DNA from: an uncultured Lachnospiraceae bacterium
GTDB lineage: Bacteria; Bacillota; Clostridia; Lachnospirales; Lachnospiraceae
Assembly (NCBI GenBank): GCA_944381575.1
Contig: CALWLS010000003.1
Span: forward strand, 1-64,000
Direction of reading: 5' to 3'
DNA length: 64,000 bases
The notes beneath the pieces were generated by a model. It ran no database searches and was not told the origin of the DNA. It saw nothing but the letters and a program-made list of their open reading frames with translations. A program made the translations under genes and the position numbers. Every line of letters starts with the position of its first letter. Positions within the stretch are counted from its first letter, which is position 1. Of this stretch, positions 42,938 through 51,366 are shown piece after piece.

Positions 42938-43525
42938 ATGAGGACATCTGAGATAAAAAGACGCACGGCGGAGACCGACATAGAATTAAGGCTTGACATA
43001 GACGGAAGCGGGATCTCCGATATCAGCACCGGAGTGGGATTTATGGATCACATGCTTACGCTGTTTTCAAGGCACGGAAGATTTGATCTTACGGTTCACT
43101 GTAAGGGTGATACCTTTGTGGACGACCATCACAGTGTTGAGGATATAGGGATATGTCTCGGGACGGCATTTAAGGAGGCTCTTTCGGATAAAAAGGGCAT
43201 ATACAGATACGGTGATATGCTGCTTCCCATGGACGAGGCTCTGATACTTGCGGCCGTGGATATTTCCGGAAGGCCCTATCTCGGATACGGGCTTGAGATC
43301 CCATCGGAAAAGGTCGGGGATTTTGATACGGAGCTTGTTGAGGAATTCTGGACGGCCTTCGTGAATAACGCCGGGCTGAGCCTGCATCTTAAGATGCTGT
43401 CAGGGAAAAATTCACATCACATAATCGAAGGGGCCTTTAAGGCTGCGGCGAGGGCTCTTGACAGGGCGGCGGCGATAGACGCTGAGCACAGCGGCGAGAT
43501 ACCTTCTACAAAGGGACTTTTATGA
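42938..43525 (+). CDS. hisB: Imidazoleglycerol-phosphate dehydratase
   Basis: A 195-residue single-function HisB without the phosphatase domain. GVGFMDHMLTLFSRHGRFDL and DDHHSVEDIGICLG carry the metal-binding histidines of the first half-site, and HLKMLSGKNSHHIIEGAFKAAARAL those of the second. The phosphatase step is supplied by the PHP protein at the operon's end. Confidence 0.97.
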   Translation: MRTSEIKRRTAETDIELRLDIDGSGISDISTGVGFMDHMLTLFSRHGRFDLTVHCKGDTFVDDHHSVEDIGICLGTAFKEALSDKKGIYRYGDMLLPMDEALILAAVDISGRPYLGYGLEIPSEKVGDFDTELVEEFWTAFVNNAGLSLHLKMLSGKNSHHIIEGAFKAAARALDRAAAIDAEHSGEIPSTKGLL

Positions 43526-43589
43526 TGCGTAAGCAGACCGGGATACTAAACGGGAGAACATATATAAGTTTGCTGAGCCGGAGGATATA

Positions 43590-44210
43590 ATGATAGCTAT
43601 AATCGATTACGGAGTCGGAAACCTGTTTTCACTTAAGAGCTCGGTGGCTGCCGTGGGCATGGAAGCCTGCGTTACAAATGACACGAGAGTGATAAGCGAA
43701 GCTGACCATATAATACTTCCGGGGGTGGGAGCCTTCGGGGACGCCATGCATAAGCTTAAGGAAGCCGGGATGGATGAAGTGGTCAAAAATGAAGCTTTTA
43801 AGGGAAAACCGCTTCTGGGGATCTGCGTGGGTATGCAGATGCTGTTTGACAGAGACCTTGAGTATGGAGAGCATGACGGCCTCGGACTTATAAGGGGAGA
43901 GGTCAGATATATAGGAGAGGTTGTGCCTGAGGAACTAAAGATACCTGAGATAGGATGGAACAGCTTAAGGATATTGAAGCCGTACAGCAGGCTGTTTAGA
44001 GGTATAGATAACGGAGCATACGTTTATTTCGTACACTCCTATGCCGCCTTTGACTGCGGAGGTTCATTGAGCGCAGTCACGGATTACGGCGCAGACCTTA
44101 CCGCTGCAGTGGAGGATGGTAATATTTATGGGACCCAGTTCCATCCGGAAAAAAGCGGGGCCATAGGGTTAAGGATACTTAAGAATTTTTGTGAGATCGG
44201 GGTGGATTAA
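43590..44210 (+). CDS. hisH: Imidazole glycerol phosphate synthase, glutaminase subunit
   Basis: A 206-residue class I glutamine amidotransferase. GVGAFGDAM is the oxyanion region, GICVGMQMLFD holds the nucleophilic cysteine, and GTQFHPEKSG supplies the catalytic His and Glu. It feeds ammonia to HisF. The stop is directly followed by the hisA ATG. Confidence 0.97.
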   Translation: MIAIIDYGVGNLFSLKSSVAAVGMEACVTNDTRVISEADHIILPGVGAFGDAMHKLKEAGMDEVVKNEAFKGKPLLGICVGMQMLFDRDLEYGEHDGLGLIRGEVRYIGEVVPEELKIPEIGWNSLRILKPYSRLFRGIDNGAYVYFVHSYAAFDCGGSLSAVTDYGADLTAAVEDGNIYGTQFHPEKSGAIGLRILKNFCEIGVD

Positions 44211-44939
44211 ATGCATATATTTCCGGCGATAGATCTTTATGATAAAAAGGCCGTACGTCTGTATAAGGGCAATTATGATCAAATGACAGTGTATAGTGAA
44301 AGGCCTGTCGAGGTCGCGAGGGATTTTGAGGCGGCCGGGGCTGGATACATACACGTGGTGGATCTTGAGGGAGCAAAAAACGGCACTACGCCAAATATAG
44401 ATATCGTTAAGGAGATAGTTTCCTCCACAGGTCTTTTTCTGGAGATAGGCGGCGGCATACGCAGCATGGAGGTCATAGAGGATTACCTTAAGGCCGGGGC
44501 AGGTCGGGTCATACTCGGAACGGCTGCCGTTACAGACAGGGATTTTCTTAAAAGGGCCTTAGCCGAGTTTGGCGGACGTATAGCCGTGGGAGTGGATATT
44601 AAGGACGGAAAGGCGGCCATAAAGGGCTGGACGGAGAGCTCTGAGCTTGACGCGTTTTCATTTATGCAGGAGCTTGACAGCCTTGGAGTAAAGACCGTCA
44701 TATGTACGGATATCTCAAGGGACGGAGCCATGCGGGGCACTAATCTTGAACTGTACGGGACGCTCTCCAAAAACCTTTCGCTTGACATAATAGCCTCGGG
44801 AGGAGTGAGCTCCATCAGTGACATAGAGGATCTTAAGAAAATGTCCCTGTACGGAGCGATAATCGGAAAGGCTTATTATACCGGGGCAATAGACCTTAAG
44901 GAAGCCATCAGCATAGCGGCAGAGGAAGATCGGATATGA
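44211..44939 (+). CDS. hisA: ProFAR isomerase
   Basis: A 242-residue beta/alpha barrel. FPAIDLYDKKAVRLYKG carries the first catalytic Asp, HVVDLEGAKNG follows, and CTDISRDGAMRGTNLELY holds the second Asp. The half-barrel repeat with HisF is apparent. It overlaps hisF by 4 bp (ATGA). Confidence 0.97.
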   Translation: MHIFPAIDLYDKKAVRLYKGNYDQMTVYSERPVEVARDFEAAGAGYIHVVDLEGAKNGTTPNIDIVKEIVSSTGLFLEIGGGIRSMEVIEDYLKAGAGRVILGTAAVTDRDFLKRALAEFGGRIAVGVDIKDGKAAIKGWTESSELDAFSFMQELDSLGVKTVICTDISRDGAMRGTNLELYGTLSKNLSLDIIASGGVSSISDIEDLKKMSLYGAIIGKAYYTGAIDLKEAISIAAEEDRI

Positions 44940-45697
44940 TTACAAAGAGGATAATACCCTGCCTCGACGTTAAGGACGGCAGAGTGGTCAAGGGAGTGAA
45001 TTTTAAGGGACTTAGCGATGTCTCATCGCCGGTGGAGCTTGCGGGACTGTACAGCGACAGCGGGGCGGACGAGCTTGTGTTTTATGACATAACGGCGTCT
45101 GTTGAAGGACGAAGGCTGTTTACCGACATTTTAAGACAGGTGGCGGAACGCATATTCATCCCGCTTACCGTGGGAGGCGGGATAAACAGCATTGAGGATT
45201 TCGACAGGGTCTTAAAATGCGGGGCCGACAAGGTGAGCGTTAATTCAGGAGCCATAAGGGATCCGGAGCTCATATTAAAGGCAGCCAAAAAATACGGCGA
45301 TCAGTGCGTGGTGATATCCGCGGACGTAAAGAGAGTGGACGGAGGCTTCAGGGTCTTTGCCAAGGGCGGAAGAGAGGATACCGGCCTTGAGGCGATAGGA
45401 TGGATCAGAAAATGTGTCGGGCTCGGGGCAGGAGAGGTGGTCCTTAATTCCATAGATACCGATGGGGTCAAAAGGGGCTTTGACCTTGAGATGCTTGAGG
45501 CTGTCTGCGACGCCGTAAATGTTCCGGTGATAGCATCGGGCGGAGCCGGCTGCATAGAGGATTTCGTAAAACTGTTTAAATCCATACCGAAGGTGGACGC
45601 AGGGCTTGCGGCCTCGATATTCCATTTTGGAGAGGTAAGCATAGGAGAGCTTAAGGAGAGGCTTAAGGAGGAAAACATACCTGTAAGACTGATCTGA
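44936..45697 (+). CDS. hisF: Imidazole glycerol phosphate synthase, cyclase subunit
   Basis: A 253-residue beta/alpha barrel with IIPCLDVKDGRVVKGVNF (first catalytic Asp), FYDITASVEGR, LTVGGGI, and NSIDTDGVKRGFD (second catalytic Asp). It makes imidazole glycerol phosphate and AICAR using ammonia from HisH. Confidence 0.97.
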   Translation: MITKRIIPCLDVKDGRVVKGVNFKGLSDVSSPVELAGLYSDSGADELVFYDITASVEGRRLFTDILRQVAERIFIPLTVGGGINSIEDFDRVLKCGADKVSVNSGAIRDPELILKAAKKYGDQCVVISADVKRVDGGFRVFAKGGREDTGLEAIGWIRKCVGLGAGEVVLNSIDTDGVKRGFDLEMLEAVCDAVNVPVIASGGAGCIEDFVKLFKSIPKVDAGLAASIFHFGEVSIGELKERLKEENIPVRLI

Positions 45698-45751
45698 CGG
45701 ATATGTTTCGGAATAGCCTTAAGTTTATATAAATGATCAGGAGAATATGCC

Positions 45752-46408
45752 ATGAATAACATGATAAACATAGATGAGCTTAAATTTGATGAGAGAGGCC
45801 TTATACCGGCAGTGGTGGTGGATGCCTACTCCAAAAAGGTGCTGACGGTGGCCTATATGAATAAGGAGAGCCTTAAGATATCCATGGAAAAGGAACTCAC
45901 CTGTTTCTACAGCCGTTCAAGGAAGGAGCTGTGGCTTAAGGGGGAGACCTCGGGAAATTATCAGCACATAGTTTCCATTACGGCGGACTGTGACAGGGAC
46001 GCTCTCACCGTGGTGGTGGAAAAGGATGGGCCTGCCTGCCATCTTGGAACGGATTCCTGCTTTGAATACCCGGTATTTGTAAGTGAGACAAGGAGTGAAT
46101 TCTCCATGGAAGGCCTGTATGAACTCCTTGAGGAAAGAAAAAGAGATCTTCCTGAGGGCTCATATACCTCGTATTTATTTGAAAAGGGACTGGATAAGAT
46201 CCTTAAAAAGATAGGAGAGGAGTCCACGGAGGTCATAATCGCCGGAAAGGCCGAGGATAAGCGGGAGACCGTATATGAGATAGCGGATCTTGCCTATCAT
46301 GTGCTGGTGCTTATGGTGGAGGCCGGCATCAGCGTTGAGGATGTGAAAAAGGAGCTCGCGTCGAGGCACATCATAGACCATAAGGTAAAGCAGGAGAAAA
46401 TGGTCTGA
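45752..46408 (+). CDS. hisIE: Bifunctional phosphoribosyl-AMP cyclohydrolase/phosphoribosyl-ATP pyrophosphatase
   Basis: A 218-residue HisI-HisE fusion. Residues 1-115 are the cyclohydrolase with [27 protein letters not shown] and the zinc-type residues in TADCDRD and GPACHLG. Residues 118-218 are the MazG-like pyrophosphatase with [15 protein letters not shown] and [10 protein letters not shown]. It catalyses steps two and three. Its stop overlaps the next start by one base (TGATG). Confidence 0.96.
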   Translation: MNNMINIDELKFDERGLIPAVVVDAYSKKVLTVAYMNKESLKISMEKELTCFYSRSRKELWLKGETSGNYQHIVSITADCDRDALTVVVEKDGPACHLGTDSCFEYPVFVSETRSEFSMEGLYELLEERKRDLPEGSYTSYLFEKGLDKILKKIGEESTEVIIAGKAEDKRETVYEIADLAYHVLVLMVEAGISVEDVKKELASRHIIDHKVKQEKMV

Positions 46409-47211
46409 TGATAAAAAAAGACTATCACACTCATACAAAATACTGCGACGGCAGCAATACTCCTGAGGAGATGGTCCTTGCTGCCATTGATAAGGGCATG
46501 GAGGCCATAGGGCTGTCCGGACACGCGTATACTTCCTTCGATGACGGCTGGTGCATGTCAAGGGAGGATACGAAAAGATATATTTATGAGATCGGGGAGC
46601 TCAAGGCAAAGTATTCGGACAGGATAAGGATATACTGCGGGGCCGAATGGGACCTGTATTCTGACGGTGAAAGAGACGGCTTTGAATATTTCATAGGCTC
46701 AGTGCATTATGCCCTTAAGGATCCCATGCGGACCGTGGACGAAAGTCCTGAAGCCTTTGAGAGGCTTGTGAAGGAATGCTTTGACGGAGACAGCTATGCT
46801 CTGGCGGAAAAATACTTTAAGGACGTACAGGGAGTGGTGGCTGCCACCGGAGCCGACATTATAGGGCATTTTGACCTGATAACGAAGTTTAACGAAGATG
46901 GCAGGTTTTTTGATACCGGAAATGAGAGATATGTAAATGCCTGGAAGGAAGCCTGCGACGTTCTCATTAAGACCGGAAAGCCCTTTGAGATCAATACCGG
47001 GGCCATAACAAGAGGCTGGAGGAGCAGGCCCTATCCGGCGGAGGATATGGTGGATTACATAGGCTCTCACGGAGGCTGCTTCATACTTTCCAGCGACAGC
47101 CATGCCGTGTCATCGCTTCTCTACGGCTTCGATGAGATCGAAGACTGTCTTATATCCAGGGGGTACAGATACACGGATGAGATTGCCGGGCTTGATAAGA
47201 GCTCAAGGTGA
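46408..47211 (+). CDS. hisK: PHP-family histidinol-phosphatase
   Basis: A 267-residue PHP phosphoesterase. DYHTHTKYCDG provides the first metal ligands, GLSGHAY the next, GAEWDL and GSVHYAL follow, and the late SSDSHAVS holds final ligands. It dephosphorylates histidinol phosphate, completing the pathway because HisB lacks this domain. It is coupled to hisIE by a one-base overlap. Confidence 0.93.
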   Translation: MIKKDYHTHTKYCDGSNTPEEMVLAAIDKGMEAIGLSGHAYTSFDDGWCMSREDTKRYIYEIGELKAKYSDRIRIYCGAEWDLYSDGERDGFEYFIGSVHYALKDPMRTVDESPEAFERLVKECFDGDSYALAEKYFKDVQGVVAATGADIIGHFDLITKFNEDGRFFDTGNERYVNAWKEACDVLIKTGKPFEINTGAITRGWRSRPYPAEDMVDYIGSHGGCFILSSDSHAVSSLLYGFDEIEDCLISRGYRYTDEIAGLDKSSR

Positions 47212-47259
47212 TAACTCAGGTTATGCAAACTCCTTCTGTTAATCCGGAACATGATTTAG

Positions 47260-47265
47260 TATAAT
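47260..47265 (+). promoter_or_regulatory. Probable -10 element for gap
   Basis: TATAAT lies 78 bp before the gap start; the spot 17 nt upstream reads TGTTAA, a poor -35 match. It falls in the 131-bp gap between hisK and gap, where a separate promoter is expected. Confidence 0.4.
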
Positions 47266-47342
47266 AATATGTAAATAATAAATGCATAATGCCTGACGTC
47301 AGAGAGCCGGGCAAAACTTTTTATCAAAAGGTGGGACTTACG

Positions 47343-48368
47343 ATGGGTATTAAAGTAGGTATCAACGGATTCGGCCGTATAGGACGAGTAGCTTTAAGGA
47401 TCATGGCTGAAAGGCCTGAGGAGTTCGAGATCTGCGGTATCAACATAAGGAATACGGATCTTGATTTCATGGTTTATCAGTTAAAGTACGATACTGTATT
47501 CGGCAGATTTAACGGAACCGTTGATAAGTATGAAGACGGACTTGTGATAAACGGAAGGAAGGTAAGGGTGTTCGGAGAGTCCGACGCCGTAAATATCCCG
47601 TGGAGCGAGTGCGGTGCAGAGTATATCATAGAGTCTACGGGCGTTTATCTTACGGCTGAGCTTGCCGGTGCGCATCTTAACGGCGGAGCCAAAAAGGTCA
47701 TCATGTCAGCTCCTGCAAAGGACGACACGCCTATGTTCGTTGTGGGCGTGAACCACGACAAATATACGGCAGACATGAAGATAGTTTCAAATGCTTCCTG
47801 CACGACTAACTGCCTTGCGCCTATGGTAAAGGTCCTTAATGATACATTTGGTGTCGAGCAGGGACTTATGTCCACTATCCATTCCTCAACTTCCAAGCAG
47901 CATGCCGTAGATGCAAGGGACAAGAAGGACTGGAGGATCGGACGTTCCGTATACGGCAACATCATCCCTTCAACGACGGGAGCAGCCAAGGCTGTCGGCA
48001 AGGTCATACCTGAGCTTAATGGAAAGCTTACGGGAATGAGCTTCAGGATACCTGCAGCTGATGCATCCATAGTGGATCTTACCGTAAGGTTAAAGAAGCC
48101 TGCAAAGTATGATGAGATAGTGGCAGCCATGGAAAAGGCAGCGGCAGGGGAGCTTAAGGGCATCCTTGAGGTTACACATGATCCTATCGTTTCAGTGGAC
48201 GTGATAGGCAACAGCGCTCCTTGCGTATTCGACGTCAAGGGAGGCATCGCTCTCGATGATCAGTTCGTAAAGGTACTTGCATGGTATGATAACGAGTGGG
48301 GCTATACAGCAAACCTCATAAGGATGATCGAGCATATGTCAAAGGTGGATGCGGCAGCAGGCGTATGA
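47343..48368 (+). CDS. gap: Glyceraldehyde-3-phosphate dehydrogenase, type I
   Basis: A 341-residue glycolytic NAD-dependent enzyme. IKVGINGFGRIGR is the Rossmann start, SNASCTTNCLAP holds the catalytic Cys, HSSTS follows, and WYDNEWGYTANLIRM ends the catalytic domain. ATG 47343 matches the family start and has AAGGTGGGA upstream; an in-frame ATG at 47289 would add 18 unrelated residues. It is followed by a terminator. Confidence 0.97.
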   Translation: MGIKVGINGFGRIGRVALRIMAERPEEFEICGINIRNTDLDFMVYQLKYDTVFGRFNGTVDKYEDGLVINGRKVRVFGESDAVNIPWSECGAEYIIESTGVYLTAELAGAHLNGGAKKVIMSAPAKDDTPMFVVGVNHDKYTADMKIVSNASCTTNCLAPMVKVLNDTFGVEQGLMSTIHSSTSKQHAVDARDKKDWRIGRSVYGNIIPSTTGAAKAVGKVIPELNGKLTGMSFRIPAADASIVDLTVRLKKPAKYDEIVAAMEKAAAGELKGILEVTHDPIVSVDVIGNSAPCVFDVKGGIALDDQFVKVLAWYDNEWGYTANLIRMIEHMSKVDAAAGV

Positions 48369-48434
48369 TCGCCGGTCTGTCATTGAATAACGACAAATGC
48401 TGTAAATTTCAGTTTTAAAAGAAGGTTAAAGATC

Positions 48435-48489
48435 GACCGCAGTCATAAAGCCGTTTATTCAGGCTTAAGGGCTGCGGTCTCCTGTTTTT
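48435..48489 (+). terminator. Terminator after gap
   Basis: GACCGCAG (48435-48442) pairs with CTGCGGTC (48472-48479), an inner AAGCC/GGCTT stem sits within, and TTTTT follows at 48485-48489. Confidence 0.8.
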
Positions 48490-48533
48490 GCATATTGACT
48501 TTCTGCTATAAGTGGCAGGCTTTCAGCAGCTGA

Positions 48534-49094
48534 TCAGGAAATGGACCGGCCCAACTCCTCAGCCGCCTTAAGCTGTTCAGGTTTATTTAATATTGATCCG
48601 GCGTCCATATTGCCTCCGGCATATACTATGCCGAGATCATTCCATCCGAGGTTATGGATAAGTCCTTTATAAAATGCCTTGACCGGCGCAAAATTATCTT
48701 CGGTATCACCTTCAGCTGCCATTAAAAGTATGCAGTCTTTAACGGGATTTGCATATCCGGGGTCGAGTTCGGCTACGGCAAACAGCCTGTCAAAAGCACA
48801 TTTTAACTGTCCGCTTATGCCCCAGTAATACATTGGTGAAGCGAGGACGATAATGTCTGCTTTCATGTATGCGGGATATATTTTTTCCATGTCGTCCTTC
48901 TGCACGCACGGGCTTGAAATGTCCTTTCCGCCGCTGCAGCAGCCAAGACATCCATGGATATCCATTTTTTGGAGGTCGAAACATATGACTTCATTTCCAG
49001 CCTCCTCAGTTCCTTTGATAAAATTGTTTATAAGTGCTTTGGTATTGCCGTTTTGACGCGGGCTTCCGTTTAAAATACAGATTTTTTTGCTCAT
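48534..49094 (-). CDS. Flavodoxin-fold NAD(P)H-dependent oxidoreductase
   Basis: A 186-residue NADPH-dependent FMN reductase-like protein. KKICILNGSPRQNGNTKALI is the FMN phosphate loop, MDIHGCLGCCSGGKD is the Cys-rich segment common in this subgroup, and ASPMYYWGISGQLKCAFDR follows. ATG 49094 has CAGGAGGT 7-8 nt upstream; in-frame codons further out lack one. It is divergent from an HxlR regulator, a frequent pairing in which the regulator senses electrophiles and controls the reductase. Confidence 0.9.
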   Translation of the reverse strand: MSKKICILNGSPRQNGNTKALINNFIKGTEEAGNEVICFDLQKMDIHGCLGCCSGGKDISSPCVQKDDMEKIYPAYMKADIIVLASPMYYWGISGQLKCAFDRLFAVAELDPGYANPVKDCILLMAAEGDTEDNFAPVKAFYKGLIHNLGWNDLGIVYAGGNMDAGSILNKPEQLKAAEELGRSIS

Positions 49095-49190
49095 AAATAA
49101 TACCTCCTGTGTTATAATTATAGCTATATATATCAATGAAATGAAGTACGCACATTTATGATAGATACTATATGAAAGGAAAGCAATTCT

Positions 49191-49523
49191 TTGATAAGCA
49201 ATTATATTGAAAATGCAAATTTTGAGGATACCGGTTTCAGCTATACGCTTTCGATAATCAGTGGAAAGTACAAGATGATCATTCTTTACTGTCTTATGGA
49301 ATTCAGGGTCGTAAGATACAGTGAACTGAAGCGTTATATCAGATCCATATCCCACAAAACACTCAGCAATTCTCTGAAGGAGCTTGAAAGAGACGGGCTT
49401 ATACTGCGTCAGGAATATCCTCAGATCCCGCCAAAGGTAGAATACAGGCTTTCGGAAAAGGGAATGTCGTTAATGGTTATATTAGATCAGCTGTGCGTCT
49501 GGGGCGAGACACACAGGAATTGA
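49191..49523 (+). CDS. HxlR family transcriptional regulator
   Basis: A 110-residue winged helix protein: a SIISGKYKMIILYCL helix, then RYSELKRYIRSISHKTLSNSLKELERDGLILRQEY, and VEYRLSEKGMSL. The start is TTG 49191 with AAAGGA 10 nt upstream. The 96-bp space to the divergent oxidoreductase contains an AT-rich symmetrical stretch (ATTATAGCTATATATA) that could be its operator. It probably controls the oxidoreductase. Confidence 0.88.
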   Translation: MISNYIENANFEDTGFSYTLSIISGKYKMIILYCLMEFRVVRYSELKRYIRSISHKTLSNSLKELERDGLILRQEYPQIPPKVEYRLSEKGMSLMVILDQLCVWGETHRN

Positions 49524-49577
49524 AATTTTTGGTTAATGAGCACAAAGGAATTGTATAAATATCAGCACAATAGGATA

Positions 49578-49606
49578 TTGTATTTAAATAAAAACAATGG
49601 TATTAT
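49578..49606 (+). promoter_or_regulatory. Extended -10 promoter for a non-coding transcript
   Basis: TTGTAT (49578-49583), 17-nt spacer, TATTAT (49601-49606), with TGG immediately before the -10 (TGnTATTAT). It predicts a start near 49612, inside a gene-free region. Confidence 0.7.
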
Positions 49607-49611
49607 AAAGG

Positions 49612-49976
49612 CAACTTAAGAAAATAACTTATCCAAATAAAAATTACCGACAAGAGTCGAGGATGTATCATAAGAGATAAGTATTAAGTGAAAAAGTAGC
49701 AAGGGCATCGAGGATAACTTAAATACAAATCTTAGGTTATTAATAGATATCCGGAAGTACAAAAGCTTATAAAATATCACTTAATGATACATGTAAGAAA
49801 AGGGTAAAGCTTCAGAGAAGGATTTAAATGATCATAATAAAATGGATAGGCTAAATCTTAAGATCATATAAAACTTCATAGGAAAAGGACAACATTTTTA
49901 AGAAAGAATGAGGTAAATGTCCAATGGAAGTACAGAAGTAAAGACCACCGAGGTAATATCGGTGGTCTTATTCGTT
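49612..49976 (+). ncRNA. Structured non-coding RNA of unknown family, about 365 nt
   Basis: This occupies the 575-bp gene-free stretch between the HxlR gene and cvfB. It has an extended -10 promoter just upstream, no ORF of note, and ends with a 10-bp hairpin AAGACCACCG/CGGTGGTCTT (49941-49969) followed by ATTCGTT. Helices read by eye: CGAC/GTCG (49648-49659); ACTTATC/GATAAGT (49627-49633 with 49676-49682); ATGTATC/GATACAT (49663-49669 with 49786-49792); ATTAAGTG/CACTTAAT (49683-49690 with 49778-49785); a 9-bp stem with one G-U pair (49714-49722 with 49732-49740); GATTTA/TAAATC (49821-49826 with 49852-49857); ATGATC/GATCAT (49828-49833 with 49862-49867); ACATTT/AAATGT (49892-49897 with 49915-49920). 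Two pairs of helices cross, suggesting pseudoknots. No match to the RNase P, tmRNA, SRP or 6S landmarks I know. It may belong to a described large RNA class that I cannot recognise. Confidence 0.65.
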
Positions 49977-50098
49977 GCCTGAAAAAGAAAAATCTGATAA
50001 TATAGTCAGACAGCGTTTTGGTAAAATAACGCCGGCCGGCAGGCTGCCGGCTGATGGCAGAAGAACATATATTTAATTTAAGAACGGAGAGACTGGTC

Positions 50099-51358
50099 AT
50101 GAATAACGAGAACGATACCCCATCATATGACTTTGACGGCATGGATAGAAAGCCGTCCTATCCCTGCGACGCAGTAGAGGGAGCAGAGGAAAAAAGTGCT
50201 TATCCCTGCGACCTGCCGGAGGAAAAAGCATCCTATCCCTGCGATGACATTGGAGCTGCGGAAGGTGCAAGACCGTACCCCTGCGATACGGCGGATAAGC
50301 AGCCTGAAAAGCCCAAGGGTAAGGGAAGGCGCGGAGGAAACGCGGCGCTTTCAAGAGTTATACATTCAGGAGTTTTTGAAAGGACCGGAAAGAAACAGCC
50401 TGAGGCTAAAAGACCGGCATATGACAGAACAAAGGAAAGGCGCGGCGCCGACAGGGGCTTTAAGTCAAAGTCTCCTGAATCGATCTACGGAAGAGCCTAT
50501 ACGGTAAGGATAGAGGATACTTCCGATGTGGGAGCCTTTGTAAAGGCTCCGGATGAGGTGTTATTCAGCGAGCTGGGATCAAAGGTACAGAACTCGGGAG
50601 AGGTGCTGCTTCCTTTTTCTGAGCAGATAGGAAGGCCTAAGACCGGTGAAATGGTCACCGTGCATTTTTATGACGATAAGGGAGGCCGTCTTGCCTGCAC
50701 CATGCGTACTCCTTACCTGAAGGAGGGCGAGGTAGGCATACTTAAGGTAGCCCAGGTGACCAGGATAGGCGCGTTTTTGGATAACGGAGTGCCTAAGCAG
50801 GTACTGCTTCCGTTTAAGGAGCAGATAAAGACTCCGAGCGAGGGAGATGAAGTGCTGGTATGGCTCTATACGGACAAGTCAGGAAGACAGGCCGCCAGCA
50901 TGAGGGTCTACGGACATCTTTCAAAAAACAGCCCGTATAAGGAAGACGACAGGGTAAAGGGCTTTGTTTATGAGATAAATCCAAAGCTTGGGATATTTGT
51001 GGCCGTGGACAACAAATATTACGGACTGGTGCCTTTAAATGAGACCTTTAAGGAATATTCCTACGGGGATGAGCTGGAGGCAAGAGTGGCCAAGGTCCGT
51101 GAGGACGGCAAGCTTGATCTTTTAGTCAGGGATAAGCTGTATAAGACGGTAAATGAAGACGCCGATGTTATACTGTATGAATTAAAGAGAAATAATGGAT
51201 TCCTTCCTTACGGCGACAGGGCGGACGCAGAGTTCATTGAGGAAACCTACGCCATGAGCAAGAATCAGTTCAAGCGCGCCCTTGGCCATCTGTATAAAAA
51301 TCACATAGTGGATATAGATAGAAAAAATGACACTGTAAGGCTTATTCTTTCGGAATAA
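50099..51358 (+). CDS. cvfB: CvfB-like S1 RNA-binding protein with N-terminal YPCD repeats
   Basis: A 419-residue protein. From about residue 145 it follows CvfB/YitL: tandem S1-like OB folds (GEMVTVHFYDDKGGRLACTM, EVGILKVAQVTRIGAFLDNG, DRVKGFVYEINPKLGIFVAV) and a C-terminal winged helix (MSKNQFKRALGHLYKN). CvfB controls virulence and RNA metabolism in Staphylococcus. The first 140 residues are extra: YPCD occurs at 21-24, 35-38, 46-49 and 60-63, then a basic KGKGRRGG stretch. ATG 50099 has GGAGA about 9 nt upstream; an in-frame ATG at 50054 lacks one. A hairpin CCGGCA/TGCCGG (50035-50049) lies in its leader. Confidence 0.88.
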   Translation: MNNENDTPSYDFDGMDRKPSYPCDAVEGAEEKSAYPCDLPEEKASYPCDDIGAAEGARPYPCDTADKQPEKPKGKGRRGGNAALSRVIHSGVFERTGKKQPEAKRPAYDRTKERRGADRGFKSKSPESIYGRAYTVRIEDTSDVGAFVKAPDEVLFSELGSKVQNSGEVLLPFSEQIGRPKTGEMVTVHFYDDKGGRLACTMRTPYLKEGEVGILKVAQVTRIGAFLDNGVPKQVLLPFKEQIKTPSEGDEVLVWLYTDKSGRQAASMRVYGHLSKNSPYKEDDRVKGFVYEINPKLGIFVAVDNKYYGLVPLNETFKEYSYGDELEARVAKVREDGKLDLLVRDKLYKTVNEDADVILYELKRNNGFLPYGDRADAEFIEETYAMSKNQFKRALGHLYKNHIVDIDRKNDTVRLILSE

Positions 51359-51366
51359 AGCCTTAC
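51335..51366. terminator. Shared 3' hairpin covering both stop codons of convergent genes
   Basis: GTAAGGCTT (51335-51343) pairs perfectly with AAGCCTTAC (51358-51366), with ATTC/GAAT inside (51344-51347 and 51353-51356). The cvfB stop (51356-51358) and the CBS gene stop (51363-51365) both lie in the 3' arm. No T run follows, so termination strength is uncertain. Confidence 0.55.

Noticed and set aside
50159-50287. CRISPR-like or DNA-level repeat from the TATCCCTGCGAY copies
   Set aside because: The repeats are 12 bp, in frame, irregularly spaced and encode YPCD; they are a protein repeat.
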